From assembly GCA_005808505.1 (NCBI GenBank), contig SYLX01000080.1, positions 1 through 32,977 on the forward strand: 32,977 nucleotides of DNA. Direction: 5' to 3'. This document shows positions 15,746 to 24,222 of the stretch, in pieces (positions within the stretch are counted from its first letter, which is position 1; each line of letters begins with the position of its first letter). This DNA comes from Bdellovibrionales bacterium. GTDB taxonomy: Bacteria; Bdellovibrionota; Bdellovibrionia; Bdellovibrionales; JAMPXM01. A program made the position numbers and the translations under genes. Under the pieces are notes generated by a model. That model was not told where the DNA came from and did no database searches. It was given only the letters and a program-made list of their open reading frames with translations.

Positions 15746-18381
15746 TATTGCACCAAGGCTCCGCGGATCAGTTTCTGACGAAGGAGGACACGGTTGAGCT
15801 GGTTAGAACCTTCGTTCTGGAAGAACGCTGTTCCGTTCAGATAACCGTTCGTCACCACGATGTTATGCTGAAGAGCCGCAGATTTCACGAACACGTTGTA
15901 GACCTTACCGAAGTACTGGACCTTCTCGATCGAAACGATCGGATCCAACACTCCACCGAGCATCACGAGAGACTCACCAACTTTGAACTCGCCTGCGAGT
16001 TTCATCGTCGCTTGTTCCGTAACAACGGGGTGGTTCGGCGTGATCTTGAGCTGACGACCCGACTTCATCTTGAAGACCAAGATGTCGTGGTTGCTATCGA
16101 GAAGCTCAGTCACCCATTGATCTACTTTCGTTTTCTGAATCTGCTTGCTGCTCATCGAGCTATTCGAAGTCAGAGTCGCCACGAACTGATCGTTTTTCGT
16201 CAAGGCTTCGATGAAGGGCACGTAGCGCATCTTCATGTTGGCCTGAGCTTGAGCCAAGATCTCTTGGTCGGGAGTCGCGCAAGAGCTTGTGCAGACCGCG
16301 GCGATGTAAGCCGTAGCGGGCACTGTGCAAGACGCGTTCTCTTTCTTCGGCGCGATCCACGGTTTTTCCGGGTTTGTCGCGCGGTTCATGAAGCTTGCAT
16401 AGAGGATGCGGCCAGAGTCGAGGCTGTTCTTAGTTTTGCCACTGCGAACTTCAACGTCATCCATTGCTTCCAAGAACTCTTTGATCACCGGCACTTTGTC
16501 TTGGCACTTCACCATCCACTTATAACGTTGTTTAGCCTCCTCGACGTTCAAGCTGTCGTGATTACAACGATGAGCTACGTAGTCGCGGCAGTAGCTTTCT
16601 TTCACCCAAGGACCGTACTCAACTTTTTGGCTTTCGAGTTGAACCTTGTGGTCGATACAAGCGAACGTTTTGATTGTCGTGACGTCGCGCTCTTGGATCA
16701 CGACACCAATTTGGTTCTTCGGACACACTTGCGTGCTGCCACCGTCTTGTTTAACGGTCGAGCTTTCGGTGCGGCGAACGGCGTTGGGGTTCCCGTCGCA
16801 GACGCGTTCTTCAGAAGGCATCGGAAGCATTGCGCAGCGCTCAGCAGGAGCCGTTTCGCCTTTGTCGTTTTTGCAGAGGAAGACGCGCGATTGTTTACCA
16901 CCGCAATCTGCAGAACACTGGCTCCAAACATCTGTACCAGCCCAAGAGTAGATCGGGCATACGCCAGGTGTTTTGAGTTCGCCGTTGCGTTCGTTTGAAT
17001 TCACGACTGAACCGTTACGGCAAGCTTGGTCAACAACAGTTGTGTAAACCGCAAAGACTCCAGTTTCGCCGTATTGGCAAGTCACGGGCACTTGAGTTTC
17101 GCCGGTTGCGACACCAGTTTTCACTGTGCCGTCAGCTCCGAAACCGGGGCAACCGTTAGCGCAAGAGAGATAGATATGCGAGCTAGATCCACCGAGCATG
17201 CCGTTGTTGCAAGTGCGAGTCTCCGCAACTTGCGCGCATGATCCAGCAGGAGCTTGGCTCGAGTACATCACACGCGACTGACCGTTGCCGAGGAGGCTTC
17301 CGTCAGGCAAGCGGCAAGATTGGTTTTGGCAGGCCGTTTCGCTCTGAAGAACCGGAGTGCGTGAAGATTCTGTCCACACGATCTGGTTGTTCACGACGCT
17401 GCAGGATTCAACGATCTTGTTCGCGAAAGTTTGCACCTTTGTTCCGTTCACGCCGCAGGAAGCGTTTTGCGTGTACGAAGCACCCATCGACTCGCGAGTC
17501 GGTGCCGGGCAAGTTACCGGAACCGGCGTGGGTGTAGGAGTCGGAGCCGGTGTAGGAGTCGGCGTAGGAGCAGGTGTTGGCTCAGGCGTCGGAGACGGAG
17601 TTGGAGCCGGCGTAGGCGTAGGAGTTGGTGCAGGTGTGGGAGTCGGCGACGGCGTAGGAGCAGGCGTCGGCTCAGGTGTAGGATTCGGAGTCGGTACCGG
17701 CGTAGGAGTCGGTACAGGATCCATTTCGCCTACGAAGATGGTCTCCGTAACGGTAAACCAAGCGGCACCACCCGAGAAGGGCGTGTAAACGCTAACGGTA
17801 ACCGTGTAGCTTCCCGTGTTCTGATATGTATGTTGCTGCGAGCTGCCGGTTTGCGTAGCCGAGCCATCGCCGTAATCCCAGCGGATGCTTGAGATATGGC
17901 CAGCAAGACAGCTAGGAATCGGAAGCGACATCGAAGCCGGTTGTCCCGCGATGATTTCGCCAGGAACCACGATCTTCACATCACTGACGCAGTTGAAGCC
18001 GTCCATCAGCTCAACGACACGAATATTGTGCGAGAGCATCGACACGTTTTGATCCGCATCCGTGAGCGACACCTTGATTTGGTAATCGCCGGGACGAGCA
18101 AACACGTGGCTGATAGGGCCGAGGCTGGATTGGGCTGCGGTGCCGTCACCGAAATCCCAAACTGCGCTGGCAGCCGTTGAACCAGCAGGAATCGAAAGTT
18201 GGAAGCTTGCTGAACTTCCTTCCATCGACACCTGAGGTCCTTCGACTTCAGGTACTGCGGGCGGAGCGACGGCCTTTAAAGAGGCGACGCTCGAGGACTC
18301 GCCCGCCGATGGTGACTTTGTACAGCCAACCACCGTGAGCGAGAGAGCAACCAATACTGTGAGTAGAGACGTGAGCTTCAT
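15745..18381 (-). CDS. Multidomain lipoprotein: two PKD domains, Pro-Thr linker, thrombospondin-1-like repeat, C-terminal Hint domain
   Basis: This 878-residue protein starts at ATG 18381 behind AGGGGG, and its lipobox TVVGC places the lipid on Cys20. Two PKD beta-sandwiches follow: [14 protein letters not shown] with [17 protein letters not shown], and [14 protein letters not shown] with [16 protein letters not shown] long linker of PTPTPAP type spans ~220-290. A Cys-rich stretch comes next and contains [18 protein letters not shown] (~482), the core of a thrombospondin type 1 repeat. From ~700 the chain is a Hint (hedgehog/intein) domain: a cysteine in [11 protein letters not shown], block B as [10 protein letters not shown], and the end block [20 protein letters not shown]. 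Hint domains perform self-cleavage or splicing through a thioester at the first cysteine. Here ~20 residues follow the end block, and the usual terminal HN is displaced. It may be a surface adhesin that cuts or re-attaches its own C-terminus. Confidence 0.85.
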   Translation of the reverse strand: MKLTSLLTVLVALSLTVVGCTKSPSAGESSSVASLKAVAPPAVPEVEGPQVSMEGSSASFQLSIPAGSTAASAVWDFGDGTAAQSSLGPISHVFARPGDYQIKVSLTDADQNVSMLSHNIRVVELMDGFNCVSDVKIVVPGEIIAGQPASMSLPIPSCLAGHISSIRWDYGDGSATQTGSSQQHTYQNTGSYTVTVSVYTPFSGGAAWFTVTETIFVGEMDPVPTPTPVPTPNPTPEPTPAPTPSPTPTPAPTPTPTPAPTPSPTPEPTPAPTPTPTPAPTPTPTPVPVTCPAPTRESMGASYTQNASCGVNGTKVQTFANKIVESCSVVNNQIVWTESSRTPVLQSETACQNQSCRLPDGSLLGNGQSRVMYSSQAPAGSCAQVAETRTCNNGMLGGSSSHIYLSCANGCPGFGADGTVKTGVATGETQVPVTCQYGETGVFAVYTTVVDQACRNGSVVNSNERNGELKTPGVCPIYSWAGTDVWSQCSADCGGKQSRVFLCKNDKGETAPAERCAMLPMPSEERVCDGNPNAVRRTESSTVKQDGGSTQVCPKNQIGVVIQERDVTTIKTFACIDHKVQLESQKVEYGPWVKESYCRDYVAHRCNHDSLNVEEAKQRYKWMVKCQDKVPVIKEFLEAMDDVEVRSGKTKNSLDSGRILYASFMNRATNPEKPWIAPKKENASCTVPATAYIAAVCTSSCATPDQEILAQAQANMKMRYVPFIEALTKNDQFVATLTSNSSMSSKQIQKTKVDQWVTELLDSNHDILVFKMKSGRQLKITPNHPVVTEQATMKLAGEFKVGESLVMLGGVLDPIVSIEKVQYFGKVYNVFVKSAALQHNIVVTNGYLNGTAFFQNEGSNQLNRVLLRQKLIRGALVQ
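17520..17720. repeat. Low-complexity repeat encoding the Pro-Thr-Ala linker
   Basis: About 200 bases of near-repeated GGHGTMGGAGTY-type sequence on the plus strand encode alternating Pro with Thr, Ala, Ser or Glu on the minus strand. Copy number is likely to vary between strains by slippage. Lengths in units of six bases keep the lipoprotein in frame. Confidence 0.9.
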
Positions 18382-18529
18382 ACCGGAACCCCCTCGATCC
18401 GCAGGAAATCCAATTTCCCCGACGGATACGTTCATGCTCGCCGAAGATCGAGGTCTCGAAAATAAATCTCTAGTGATTGCATCATCTTGATCACGTCGGT
18501 GTCTAACGACTTTTCGGTATCTGAAACTC

Positions 18530-18544
18530 TCGGAGGTGCTCCGA
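18530..18544. other. Short inverted repeat between protease and lipoprotein genes
   Basis: TCGGAG (18530-18535) and CTCCGA (18539-18544) form a six-base stem with the loop GTG, and the motif GGTATC occurs as a direct repeat on either side. No T run follows on the minus strand, so this is not a standard terminator; it may be an operator for the lipoprotein gene. Confidence 0.3.
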
Positions 18545-18572
18545 AAGGGGTATCAAAACATTCGACAAAAAC

Positions 18573-19724
18573 CTAGAGATTCGAAGGCCGATTCTTGGAA
18601 GACTGCGAAGCTTCGCGGCCGGCTGGAAGGCGTCGTTGATCGTGCGTAGAGGGTCGTGGCTCGCAGACAAGTTGCCGCCATTCGCTTTCGACTTTCTTCG
18701 CCTTTAGCTCCCGCCAGATTCGCGCAGAGCTCACGGATTCAAGACTCCCCTTCTCGAAGCGATCAAATGTCTTGTAGATTCGCGTCGCGACTCCGCGAAC
18801 GTTGAACCGTTCGTCGAGAATGGCGGTGCCGCTCCCGCACTTCTCCATATCTAGCGAAGAAAAGAAGATATCTTTTCGTTCCAGCACGGAGAAATCGAAC
18901 TCAAGACCCTTAGGTCCCCGCGCAATGAAGTACTCACTCTCCCGGAAGCCGTTTGTTTTTCTTCCTCGTGAGTAGAGCGGCGTGTGTCCTTCAGTTTTGA
19001 TTTCCGCGCGATCGACGCAAGCGTAGGCGATGGCTTGGAGCTTTTCGTTTTCCGCCGGCCCTTCGGGCGCAAGCGATAAACACGATTTATTTTTATATCC
19101 GGTCGCCTGGAGAACCGCAAAATCCGTGTCGTGTTCGTAACCTTCATCCAGGAGAGAACGGTAGGCTGCAGGCTCGCGTTTAGAAAATTCAGCGAGTGCA
19201 TTCTTGGGTGAAAGCCAGCCCTTCCCGCCGGCAAGAACGATTTTGAAATCTTGCCGGCGGCTTCCCAGCAAACCCGGGCAGATGAGATCATTAGCCGAAA
19301 GACGTTCATCATCCACGCTGTATTTGTAAGCATAAACTTTTCTTGTTTTTATCGGACCGTTTGCCGTGGAACGGTATGCCTCAAACTTTACCGGCTCTTC
19401 AAGAGCCAAGGATCGTTCAACCGCTCCGCTCCGCTGGAGACAACTCGCTACGCAATGAAGCGCCGTGAGCAAATGACCGGTATTTGATATGAACGTTCCG
19501 GTACAGTTTACTCCTCCATCAAGTCTGAAAGTGGTGCTGGCGTCTAATGCTCGCCGGGTGGCCTCTTTTTGCGCAGCTGGAAGCTTACTCCACTCGACAA
19601 ACGGTAAACTCGCATCTCCATTCGCAGGCGCTGGAGTCTTGTCGAAGGCAAACAACTTGGTGGCGAACACCAAAGTCATCGCGCAGGAAAGAAAGATTGA
19701 GGTCAAATTCAGTCGGCAGATCAC
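18573..19724 (-). CDS. Secreted trypsin-like serine protease (S1 family)
   Basis: This 383-residue protein has a signal peptide ending near LFA|FDKTP. The chymotrypsin fold is marked by GVNCTGTFISNTGHLLTALHC (catalytic His90), a later HDTDFAVLQ (Asp at about 204) and EKCGSGTAILDERFNVRGVATR (Ser at about 303). The usual GDSGG is CGSGT here; loss of the Asp before the catalytic Ser is found in several bacterial S1 groups and need not destroy activity. A Ser/Arg-rich tail of ~30 residues ends the protein. Residues ~95-200 form a long insert relative to trypsin. The GTG at 19724 is the only start that yields a full signal peptide, but no good ribosome-binding site precedes it. It lies 191 bases upstream of the Hint lipoprotein gene on the same strand. 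Confidence 0.85.
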   Translation of the reverse strand: MICRLNLTSIFLSCAMTLVFATKLFAFDKTPAPANGDASLPFVEWSKLPAAQKEATRRALDASTTFRLDGGVNCTGTFISNTGHLLTALHCVASCLQRSGAVERSLALEEPVKFEAYRSTANGPIKTRKVYAYKYSVDDERLSANDLICPGLLGSRRQDFKIVLAGGKGWLSPKNALAEFSKREPAAYRSLLDEGYEHDTDFAVLQATGYKNKSCLSLAPEGPAENEKLQAIAYACVDRAEIKTEGHTPLYSRGRKTNGFRESEYFIARGPKGLEFDFSVLERKDIFFSSLDMEKCGSGTAILDERFNVRGVATRIYKTFDRFEKGSLESVSSARIWRELKAKKVESEWRQLVCEPRPSTHDQRRLPAGREASQSSKNRPSNL

Positions 19725-19939
19725 AAGCGTCTTATCGGGAGGCCTTACCTAGAGTTGAAATGCAGTTACGGCTTCTAAACTTTTCTAAATTCGCCGCACC
19801 TTAGGCTATATCGAACTCTCACGTCGCTCTCATTTCAGCTAGGAATGCGCCAAGACTTTGGTGAAGGGATTTTGACAGGGTGTTCAAGCATAAGTCTCAG
19901 CCTTGGTCCTAGACTTCAGTCAGACGAAGGAGGCTCTCC

Positions 19940-20581
19940 ATGAAAGCGCACAATGTTAAATCAAGATTGAAAAATGGCATGAAAAGACGATCGCTCACTG
20001 TTCTCGGCGCAGTGGCTTTGGGATTAGCTCCGCTATCAGCTTTGGGTCAAATGGCTGTCGGCTCCGACGCAACCACAAGTTCCGCAAGCACCCAAGGTGT
20101 TGATCAAAGCACGTCAACGTCTGCAAATCCAACGTCTCCGACGGCGCCGTTATCGGGTTCGGGGACATCCTTTAGCGCACCCCTCGACTTCAATAGTTTT
20201 TCTTCGGGAACGCAGCAAGGAATCTTCAGCGGCGGCAGCCTTCAGAACGGGTCAAATCTGGGTCCAGCCGCCGGAATCGGAACAAGCCCATCCTACTCCC
20301 CTAGCTATGGTGCGGGTGCAACGAGCACTCTAGGTTCAGGCGTCGGCTCTACAACCGGCTCTAGCGCTACGGTTGGTGGTGGAACAAGTGGACTTAACTC
20401 AAATCCCAACGGCTCTTATGGTGGAGGTGCCTACAGTACCGGAACTTCAGGGACTACTTCGGGCTCGTCCTCAAGTTCAGGTCTCGGGACAGGCTTGGGC
20501 TCGTCGAGTACGGGAAGTTCTGGCGCGGGTAGCCCAGCCACGGGCGGTGCCGGTGCGGGATCCGCTGGCGGCGGATTCTAA
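19940..20581 (+). CDS. Secreted Gly/Ser-rich low-complexity protein
   Basis: This 213-residue protein starts at ATG 19940, with AGGAGG seven bases upstream. A basic N-terminus (KSRLKNGMKRRS) and hydrophobic stretch (LTVLGAVALGLAPLSALG) form a signal peptide. The mature chain is almost only Ser, Gly, Thr, Ala, Pro and Asn, with no cysteine and no charged patches, and it ends in AGGGF. Such sequence is probably disordered and could act as a cell-surface, adhesive or matrix polymer; no family is recognised. The leader has a perfect TTGACA at 19872 but no good -10 box at the right distance. Confidence 0.75.
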   Translation: MKAHNVKSRLKNGMKRRSLTVLGAVALGLAPLSALGQMAVGSDATTSSASTQGVDQSTSTSANPTSPTAPLSGSGTSFSAPLDFNSFSSGTQQGIFSGGSLQNGSNLGPAAGIGTSPSYSPSYGAGATSTLGSGVGSTTGSSATVGGGTSGLNSNPNGSYGGGAYSTGTSGTTSGSSSSSGLGTGLGSSSTGSSGAGSPATGGAGAGSAGGGF

Positions 20582-20640
20582 ACGAGTCGCAACGGCAGAG
20601 CTGTTCATTCTTGCCAAAAACTCATCGGCTGACGTTAATA

Positions 20641-20675
20641 GAGCAAGACATGCGAGACGATCGCATGTCTTGCTC
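20641..20675. terminator. Long perfect hairpin after the Gly/Ser-rich gene
   Basis: Fifteen bases (20641-20655) pair without mismatch with 20661-20675 around the loop GACGA. It starts 60 bases past the upstream stop and 59 bases before the permease ATG. No T run follows on either strand, so it may stop or protect the upstream mRNA rather than be a classical terminator. Confidence 0.55.
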
Positions 20676-20733
20676 GAACTGCTGGTACCGAAAAATTTGA
20701 TCAACATCCTGAGATTTGAGAACCCCCTCGATC

Positions 20734-21657
20734 ATGCCGCCGAATCTCGTTCTAATTTTTCTATGTTTAGCCTGTGGTTTCCTTTTTCAAAAGCTCCGCG
20801 CTTTCCCGCGTGAAACTCCGCAAGTTTTAAACGCGTTTATCGTTCATCTCTCGTTTCCGGCGATTGTTCTGATTCAGGTCCCGGCCTTGCTGACAGAAAC
20901 TCAACCTTCCTGGGAGCTGCTCGCTCCGATCTCTATGGCTTGGATCCAATTCGTTCTTTCGTTTTTGCTCATGGGAGCTTTGGCGAAGTGGCAGGGCTGG
21001 AATCGCCAGGTAACCGGTGCCCTCATTCTCACCGCCGGTCTCGGAAACACATCGTTCGTTGGCTTCCCTCTTCTGGAAGCACTCCTGGGACCTGAATCTT
21101 TAAAGACCGGGATCATCGTCGATCAAGCAGGTTCCTTCCTCGTGCTATCCACTTTCGGAGTGATTACAGCTTCGGCATTCTCCGGCGCCGTTGTATCGGC
21201 GAGCCAAATTGCGAAGCGTGTCTTCTTCTTTCCACCCTTCATGACGCTACTTTTGGCAATCGGCATAGCTTTGGTCTCACCAAAAGTTCTTCTTCCCGTC
21301 CACCCGGTTCTCGAGAGGATTGCCGCGACGCTTACGCCGCTTGCTTTAGTGTCTGTTGGTTATCAACTTCGACTTTCACCGACGCTCTTAAGAAAATACG
21401 CGATGCCTCTCGCAGCCGGACTCGTTTTCAAACTCGCGTTGATCCCAGCCATCTTTGCGACGTGTCTGCTTTGGATACTTTCGTCAGCGTCGCTCAGCAC
21501 GAACGTCACCGTGCTCGAATCGGCGATGGCCCCGATGATCACCGCAGCCATCCTTGCGAGTGACTCCAATCTCGACTCCGAGCTAGCCTCGCTCATGGTC
21601 GGAGTCGGCGTGCCCGTTTCCATCTTCACGGTTTATCTTTGGTCGTTGTTGCTTTGA
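20734..21657 (+). CDS. AEC-family (auxin efflux carrier type) permease
   Basis: This 307-residue integral membrane protein has about ten hydrophobic helices in two halves, as in the AEC/Mem_trans family of secondary transporters; bacterial members move malonate, malate and related acids. The conserved helix-breaking motif GLGNTSFVGFPLLEALLG is near residue 95-115, and LESAMAPMITAAILAS in the second half is the matching half-motif. ATG 20734 is chosen because an upstream in-frame TTG at 20716 adds only a polar hexapeptide. The substrate cannot be deduced; no decarboxylase or metabolic gene is adjacent. The downstream gene starts 15 bases after the stop and is likely co-transcribed. Confidence 0.9.
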   Translation: MPPNLVLIFLCLACGFLFQKLRAFPRETPQVLNAFIVHLSFPAIVLIQVPALLTETQPSWELLAPISMAWIQFVLSFLLMGALAKWQGWNRQVTGALILTAGLGNTSFVGFPLLEALLGPESLKTGIIVDQAGSFLVLSTFGVITASAFSGAVVSASQIAKRVFFFPPFMTLLLAIGIALVSPKVLLPVHPVLERIAATLTPLALVSVGYQLRLSPTLLRKYAMPLAAGLVFKLALIPAIFATCLLWILSSASLSTNVTVLESAMAPMITAAILASDSNLDSELASLMVGVGVPVSIFTVYLWSLLL

Positions 21658-21672
21658 CGCTATCATGAGCTT

Positions 21673-23376
21673 ATGAAAATGTTTGCGCGGAACACGGCGA
21701 AACGAGCCTTACTCATAGCAGCTTCATTCATCGTGCTAGCGGTCGTGATCGTGGGTCTTCTCACCTGGTGGTACCGCTTCGACCAATTCACAAACGCCGA
21801 GATTTGGTGGAAAGCCAATGCTCGCGATTTCGAGTGCGGCGACGATCTAGAAGACTTTAAGTGCGAAGTCTTGGCTTTCCAAAAAATCGCTGAAGAAGTT
21901 TTGGTCTGGCGAGCCCAAGCCAAAACATTTGCCGACACCATCATCACCCAGCGAACGAAGCAGGGAGAGCCGCTCACTTCCGAGGAGCTTGAACTTCTTC
22001 ATGACGGCGTCGTTGAGTATCTAGAAACGAGAAAGCGCCTATTAGCCTTCGCGCACGCCAATCGCGCCATCAGTGAGAACATCTACACTGTGAAAGCAGG
22101 TGCCTCAAAAGATGGCTCCGGTGTCTGGCGTGATCTAACCGCCGGAAGCATAGATCCCGTTTTTGCCGTCGATCCGACGACGCAAAAAGGTCGGCTCTTT
22201 GCTCTGCGGGCTAAGCTTGCCTTGTCTTCGGCTCTTCTTCTTTATGATAATTATCTTCTCGGCATCCAGCCTTATCAGGAAAACGCGTTTCTCCGACGCC
22301 TCATTAACGGTGATAACGCGAAAGTAACGAAAGCTCTTCACCAGGTCACCCTGAGCTTTAACAGTCACGCGAATTCCGAGCTCGTCGCAAGAGCGATTCG
22401 GTTTTTCGAGGAGCTCCGGACCTGGCAGCTCTCAAAAAACGACAGTAGCGTTGATTGGACCGACGACTATCTCGACCATCTCATCACGTCTAGCGCCACC
22501 TACACCGAGCTGAGGGCGCGCGCCGGAAGCAGCTCTACACTTGCCACGAACCTCGTCAAGAAAGATCTGAGTTGGTTCGTGACGACGCTCAACGATGGAG
22601 TCAACGACTTCCGGGTACGAAGTTTGGGTCGCCTCAGCGGACAATTTGGAAACGCGGTCGGTTTAGTGGAGACTCGAAAAGGTCTTCTCTACGGAAAACG
22701 AGAAGTTCGCGACCGCGTAGCCAGGAGCCTTCGACCGTTGGATATCCTCCTCGAAAAAACTCCCTTTCGACTGACCGATGCGATGATCCCGGGACACTGG
22801 GGCCATGCCGCGATCTGGCTCGGGACAAAAGAAGAACTCGTCGAGCTCGGTTTATGGGATCACGACGCCATCAAGCCGCATCGAAAAGCCATCGAGTCAG
22901 GTCACAACGTACTAGAGGCGCTTCGATCGGGTGTGGAGATCAATCCACTTGAGCACTTCTTAAACGTCGATGATCTTCTCGTCCTTCGCGCAGCGAACCT
23001 TGGTCCCGAAGATCATAAAGCGTTTTTGATTAAAGCCTTCCGTCAGGTAGGAAAGAAGTACGACTTCAACTTCGACGTAGAGACCGATAAAGAGATCGTC
23101 TGTTCCGAGCTTATCTACGTTGTCTATTACAAAGGATTCCGTTGGCCGACGGAGAAGATGATGGGGCGAGCAACCATCAGTCCTGATAATGTCGCGCGAG
23201 CGGCCGTCGCAAACTCAGGCCTCGAAGCGGTCTTGCTGTATCACAAAGGAAAACAAATAACCGGCCCCCTAACGCCCACCTTAGCGGCGCTCCTTGATGG
23301 CGAAGCTCAGGTCCTTCAGGACTACGCCAAGCTCCATGGAAAGAACGCATCGAAGGAAGAGCGTTTAAGCCACTGA
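21673..23376 (+). CDS. Membrane-anchored YiiX/YebB-type permuted NlpC/P60 hydrolase
   Basis: This 567-residue protein has an N-terminal transmembrane helix (AKRALLIAASFIVLAVVIVGLLTWW), then a ~330-residue helical region with no known match. The C-terminal ~200 residues belong to the circularly permuted NlpC/P60 papain-like family (YiiX/YaeF, Pfam 05708). MIPGHWGHAAIWLG supplies His378, and about 100 residues later KYDFNFDVETDKEIVCSELIY supplies Cys477. In permuted members the His precedes the Cys in sequence, exactly as here. The family is suspected to cleave amide or ester bonds in lipids or peptides at the membrane, but substrates are mostly unknown. The domain should face the periplasm. 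No clear ribosome-binding site lies before ATG 21673; translation may be coupled to the permease. Confidence 0.88.
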   Translation: MKMFARNTAKRALLIAASFIVLAVVIVGLLTWWYRFDQFTNAEIWWKANARDFECGDDLEDFKCEVLAFQKIAEEVLVWRAQAKTFADTIITQRTKQGEPLTSEELELLHDGVVEYLETRKRLLAFAHANRAISENIYTVKAGASKDGSGVWRDLTAGSIDPVFAVDPTTQKGRLFALRAKLALSSALLLYDNYLLGIQPYQENAFLRRLINGDNAKVTKALHQVTLSFNSHANSELVARAIRFFEELRTWQLSKNDSSVDWTDDYLDHLITSSATYTELRARAGSSSTLATNLVKKDLSWFVTTLNDGVNDFRVRSLGRLSGQFGNAVGLVETRKGLLYGKREVRDRVARSLRPLDILLEKTPFRLTDAMIPGHWGHAAIWLGTKEELVELGLWDHDAIKPHRKAIESGHNVLEALRSGVEINPLEHFLNVDDLLVLRAANLGPEDHKAFLIKAFRQVGKKYDFNFDVETDKEIVCSELIYVVYYKGFRWPTEKMMGRATISPDNVARAAVANSGLEAVLLYHKGKQITGPLTPTLAALLDGEAQVLQDYAKLHGKNASKEERLSH

Positions 23377-23414
23377 CGTGCGACGTTCGTTGAGTGTTAC
23401 AAAGAGGGAAACCC

Positions 23415-23443
23415 TGGACACGTTCATAAGACCTTCATAAAAT
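23415..23443 (+). promoter_or_regulatory. Sigma-70-type promoter for the PilZ gene
   Basis: TGGACA (23415-23420, five of six consensus bases) and TAAAAT (23438-23443, five of six) are separated by exactly 17 bases. Transcription would start near 23450, leaving a leader of about 75 bases before the PilZ-gene ATG. Confidence 0.6.
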
Positions 23444-23458
23444 CAAACAAGGGCGGCG

Positions 23459-23490
23459 AATCGCTAAACGGGAACGTTAATCGCTTAACC
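23459..23490. repeat. Direct repeats 20 bp apart in the PilZ leader
   Basis: AATCGCTAAACG (23459-23470) recurs as AATCGCTTAACC (23479-23490), 20 bases on, which is about two helical turns. Both copies lie just after the predicted transcription start, so a bound protein would block or tune transcription. An outer GGCGG/CCGCC pair encloses both. Confidence 0.5.
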
Positions 23491-23524
23491 GCCAACCGTC
23501 GATGATTGCCAAGATCGCATCAAA

Positions 23525-24199
23525 ATGGAGCAGCTTGTGAGCAAAGGCCCGCATCTCGTTGTCCTCAACATTGGCCTGCTTTCACGTGAGCCACTTCTTC
23601 AGTCTCTCAACGTTCTGAAAACGGAATTCGCAGGTCTTGGCGTCACTGATTTTTCGGCAGAGGGCGGCGTCCGGAAACTTGAAGGGCAAACCGATGGAAT
23701 CATCATCAATTCAGAGGAATGGTTGCCGGCCTACGAGAAACTGGTGTTTAGCTTTCGAGACAACGGTTACCGCGGGCCGATGCTGATCTTGGCGAAAACT
23801 CCGGCTAGCTTCCAACCTCCGACAAGCCGCGCGTTTGATAAGATCGTTTTCCTGAATCGCCCGTACAACGAGAAAGAGATGATCGGACTCGTTCGTCGCA
23901 TGGTCTTAGCTCCGCTCGTGGCGGCTCGCCAATTTCCCCGAATCGAAACGAATTTGGCATGCGAACTCACGTTAACTGATCGTCCCGGCATCTTTAGCGC
24001 CGTGGTAAAGAATCTCTCAAAAGGTGGATGCTTTATCGAGTTGGCAAAGGCGCTTCACGTCCGCATCGGCGACGAAGTGAACCTACGCATCCATTTTGTA
24101 AATCCAAAGCGCTCGATCGAGGCGAAAGGTCGGATCGCGTGGACAAAAGGAAAAGGCAACGGCTACGGTGTACAGTTCATGCTCGAGCTTGAATCCTGA
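23525..24199 (+). CDS. PilZ-domain protein with receiver-like N-terminus
   Basis: This 224-residue cytoplasmic protein has two domains. Residues ~8-130 look like a divergent response-regulator receiver: strand LVVLNIG, a second DGIIINS strand, PMLILAKTP and KIVFLNRPYNEKEMI, where the last matches the usual K-P loop region. The acidic pocket and phospho-acceptor Asp are not evident, so phosphorylation is doubtful. Residues ~133-224 are a PilZ domain with RQFPR (135-139) and NLSKGG (163-168), the two motifs that bind cyclic di-GMP. It probably converts the second messenger into an effect on motility, adhesion or predation-like surface behaviour. The gene has its own promoter. Confidence 0.88.
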   Translation: MEQLVSKGPHLVVLNIGLLSREPLLQSLNVLKTEFAGLGVTDFSAEGGVRKLEGQTDGIIINSEEWLPAYEKLVFSFRDNGYRGPMLILAKTPASFQPPTSRAFDKIVFLNRPYNEKEMIGLVRRMVLAPLVAARQFPRIETNLACELTLTDRPGIFSAVVKNLSKGGCFIELAKALHVRIGDEVNLRIHFVNPKRSIEAKGRIAWTKGKGNGYGVQFMLELES

Positions 24200-24222
24200 G
24201 CGGACACCCCATTCTCACTTAC

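Noticed and set aside
15748-16998. Long open frame of 416 codons on the plus strand
   Set aside because: It is antisense to the Hint lipoprotein, whose minus-strand frame shows domain motifs and a lipobox. The plus-strand product has odd His/Arg/Phe-rich composition and no ribosome-binding site.
17357-17788. Plus-strand frame encoding a Gly-Val repeat protein
   Set aside because: The repeat is the complement of the Pro-Thr linker codons, and the frame starts in an unrelated segment without a ribosome-binding site.
19872-19895. Perfect TTGACA before the Gly/Ser-rich gene
   Set aside because: At 16-18 bases downstream the sequence is GTCTCAGC, not a usable -10 box; a promoter may be nearby but not this one.
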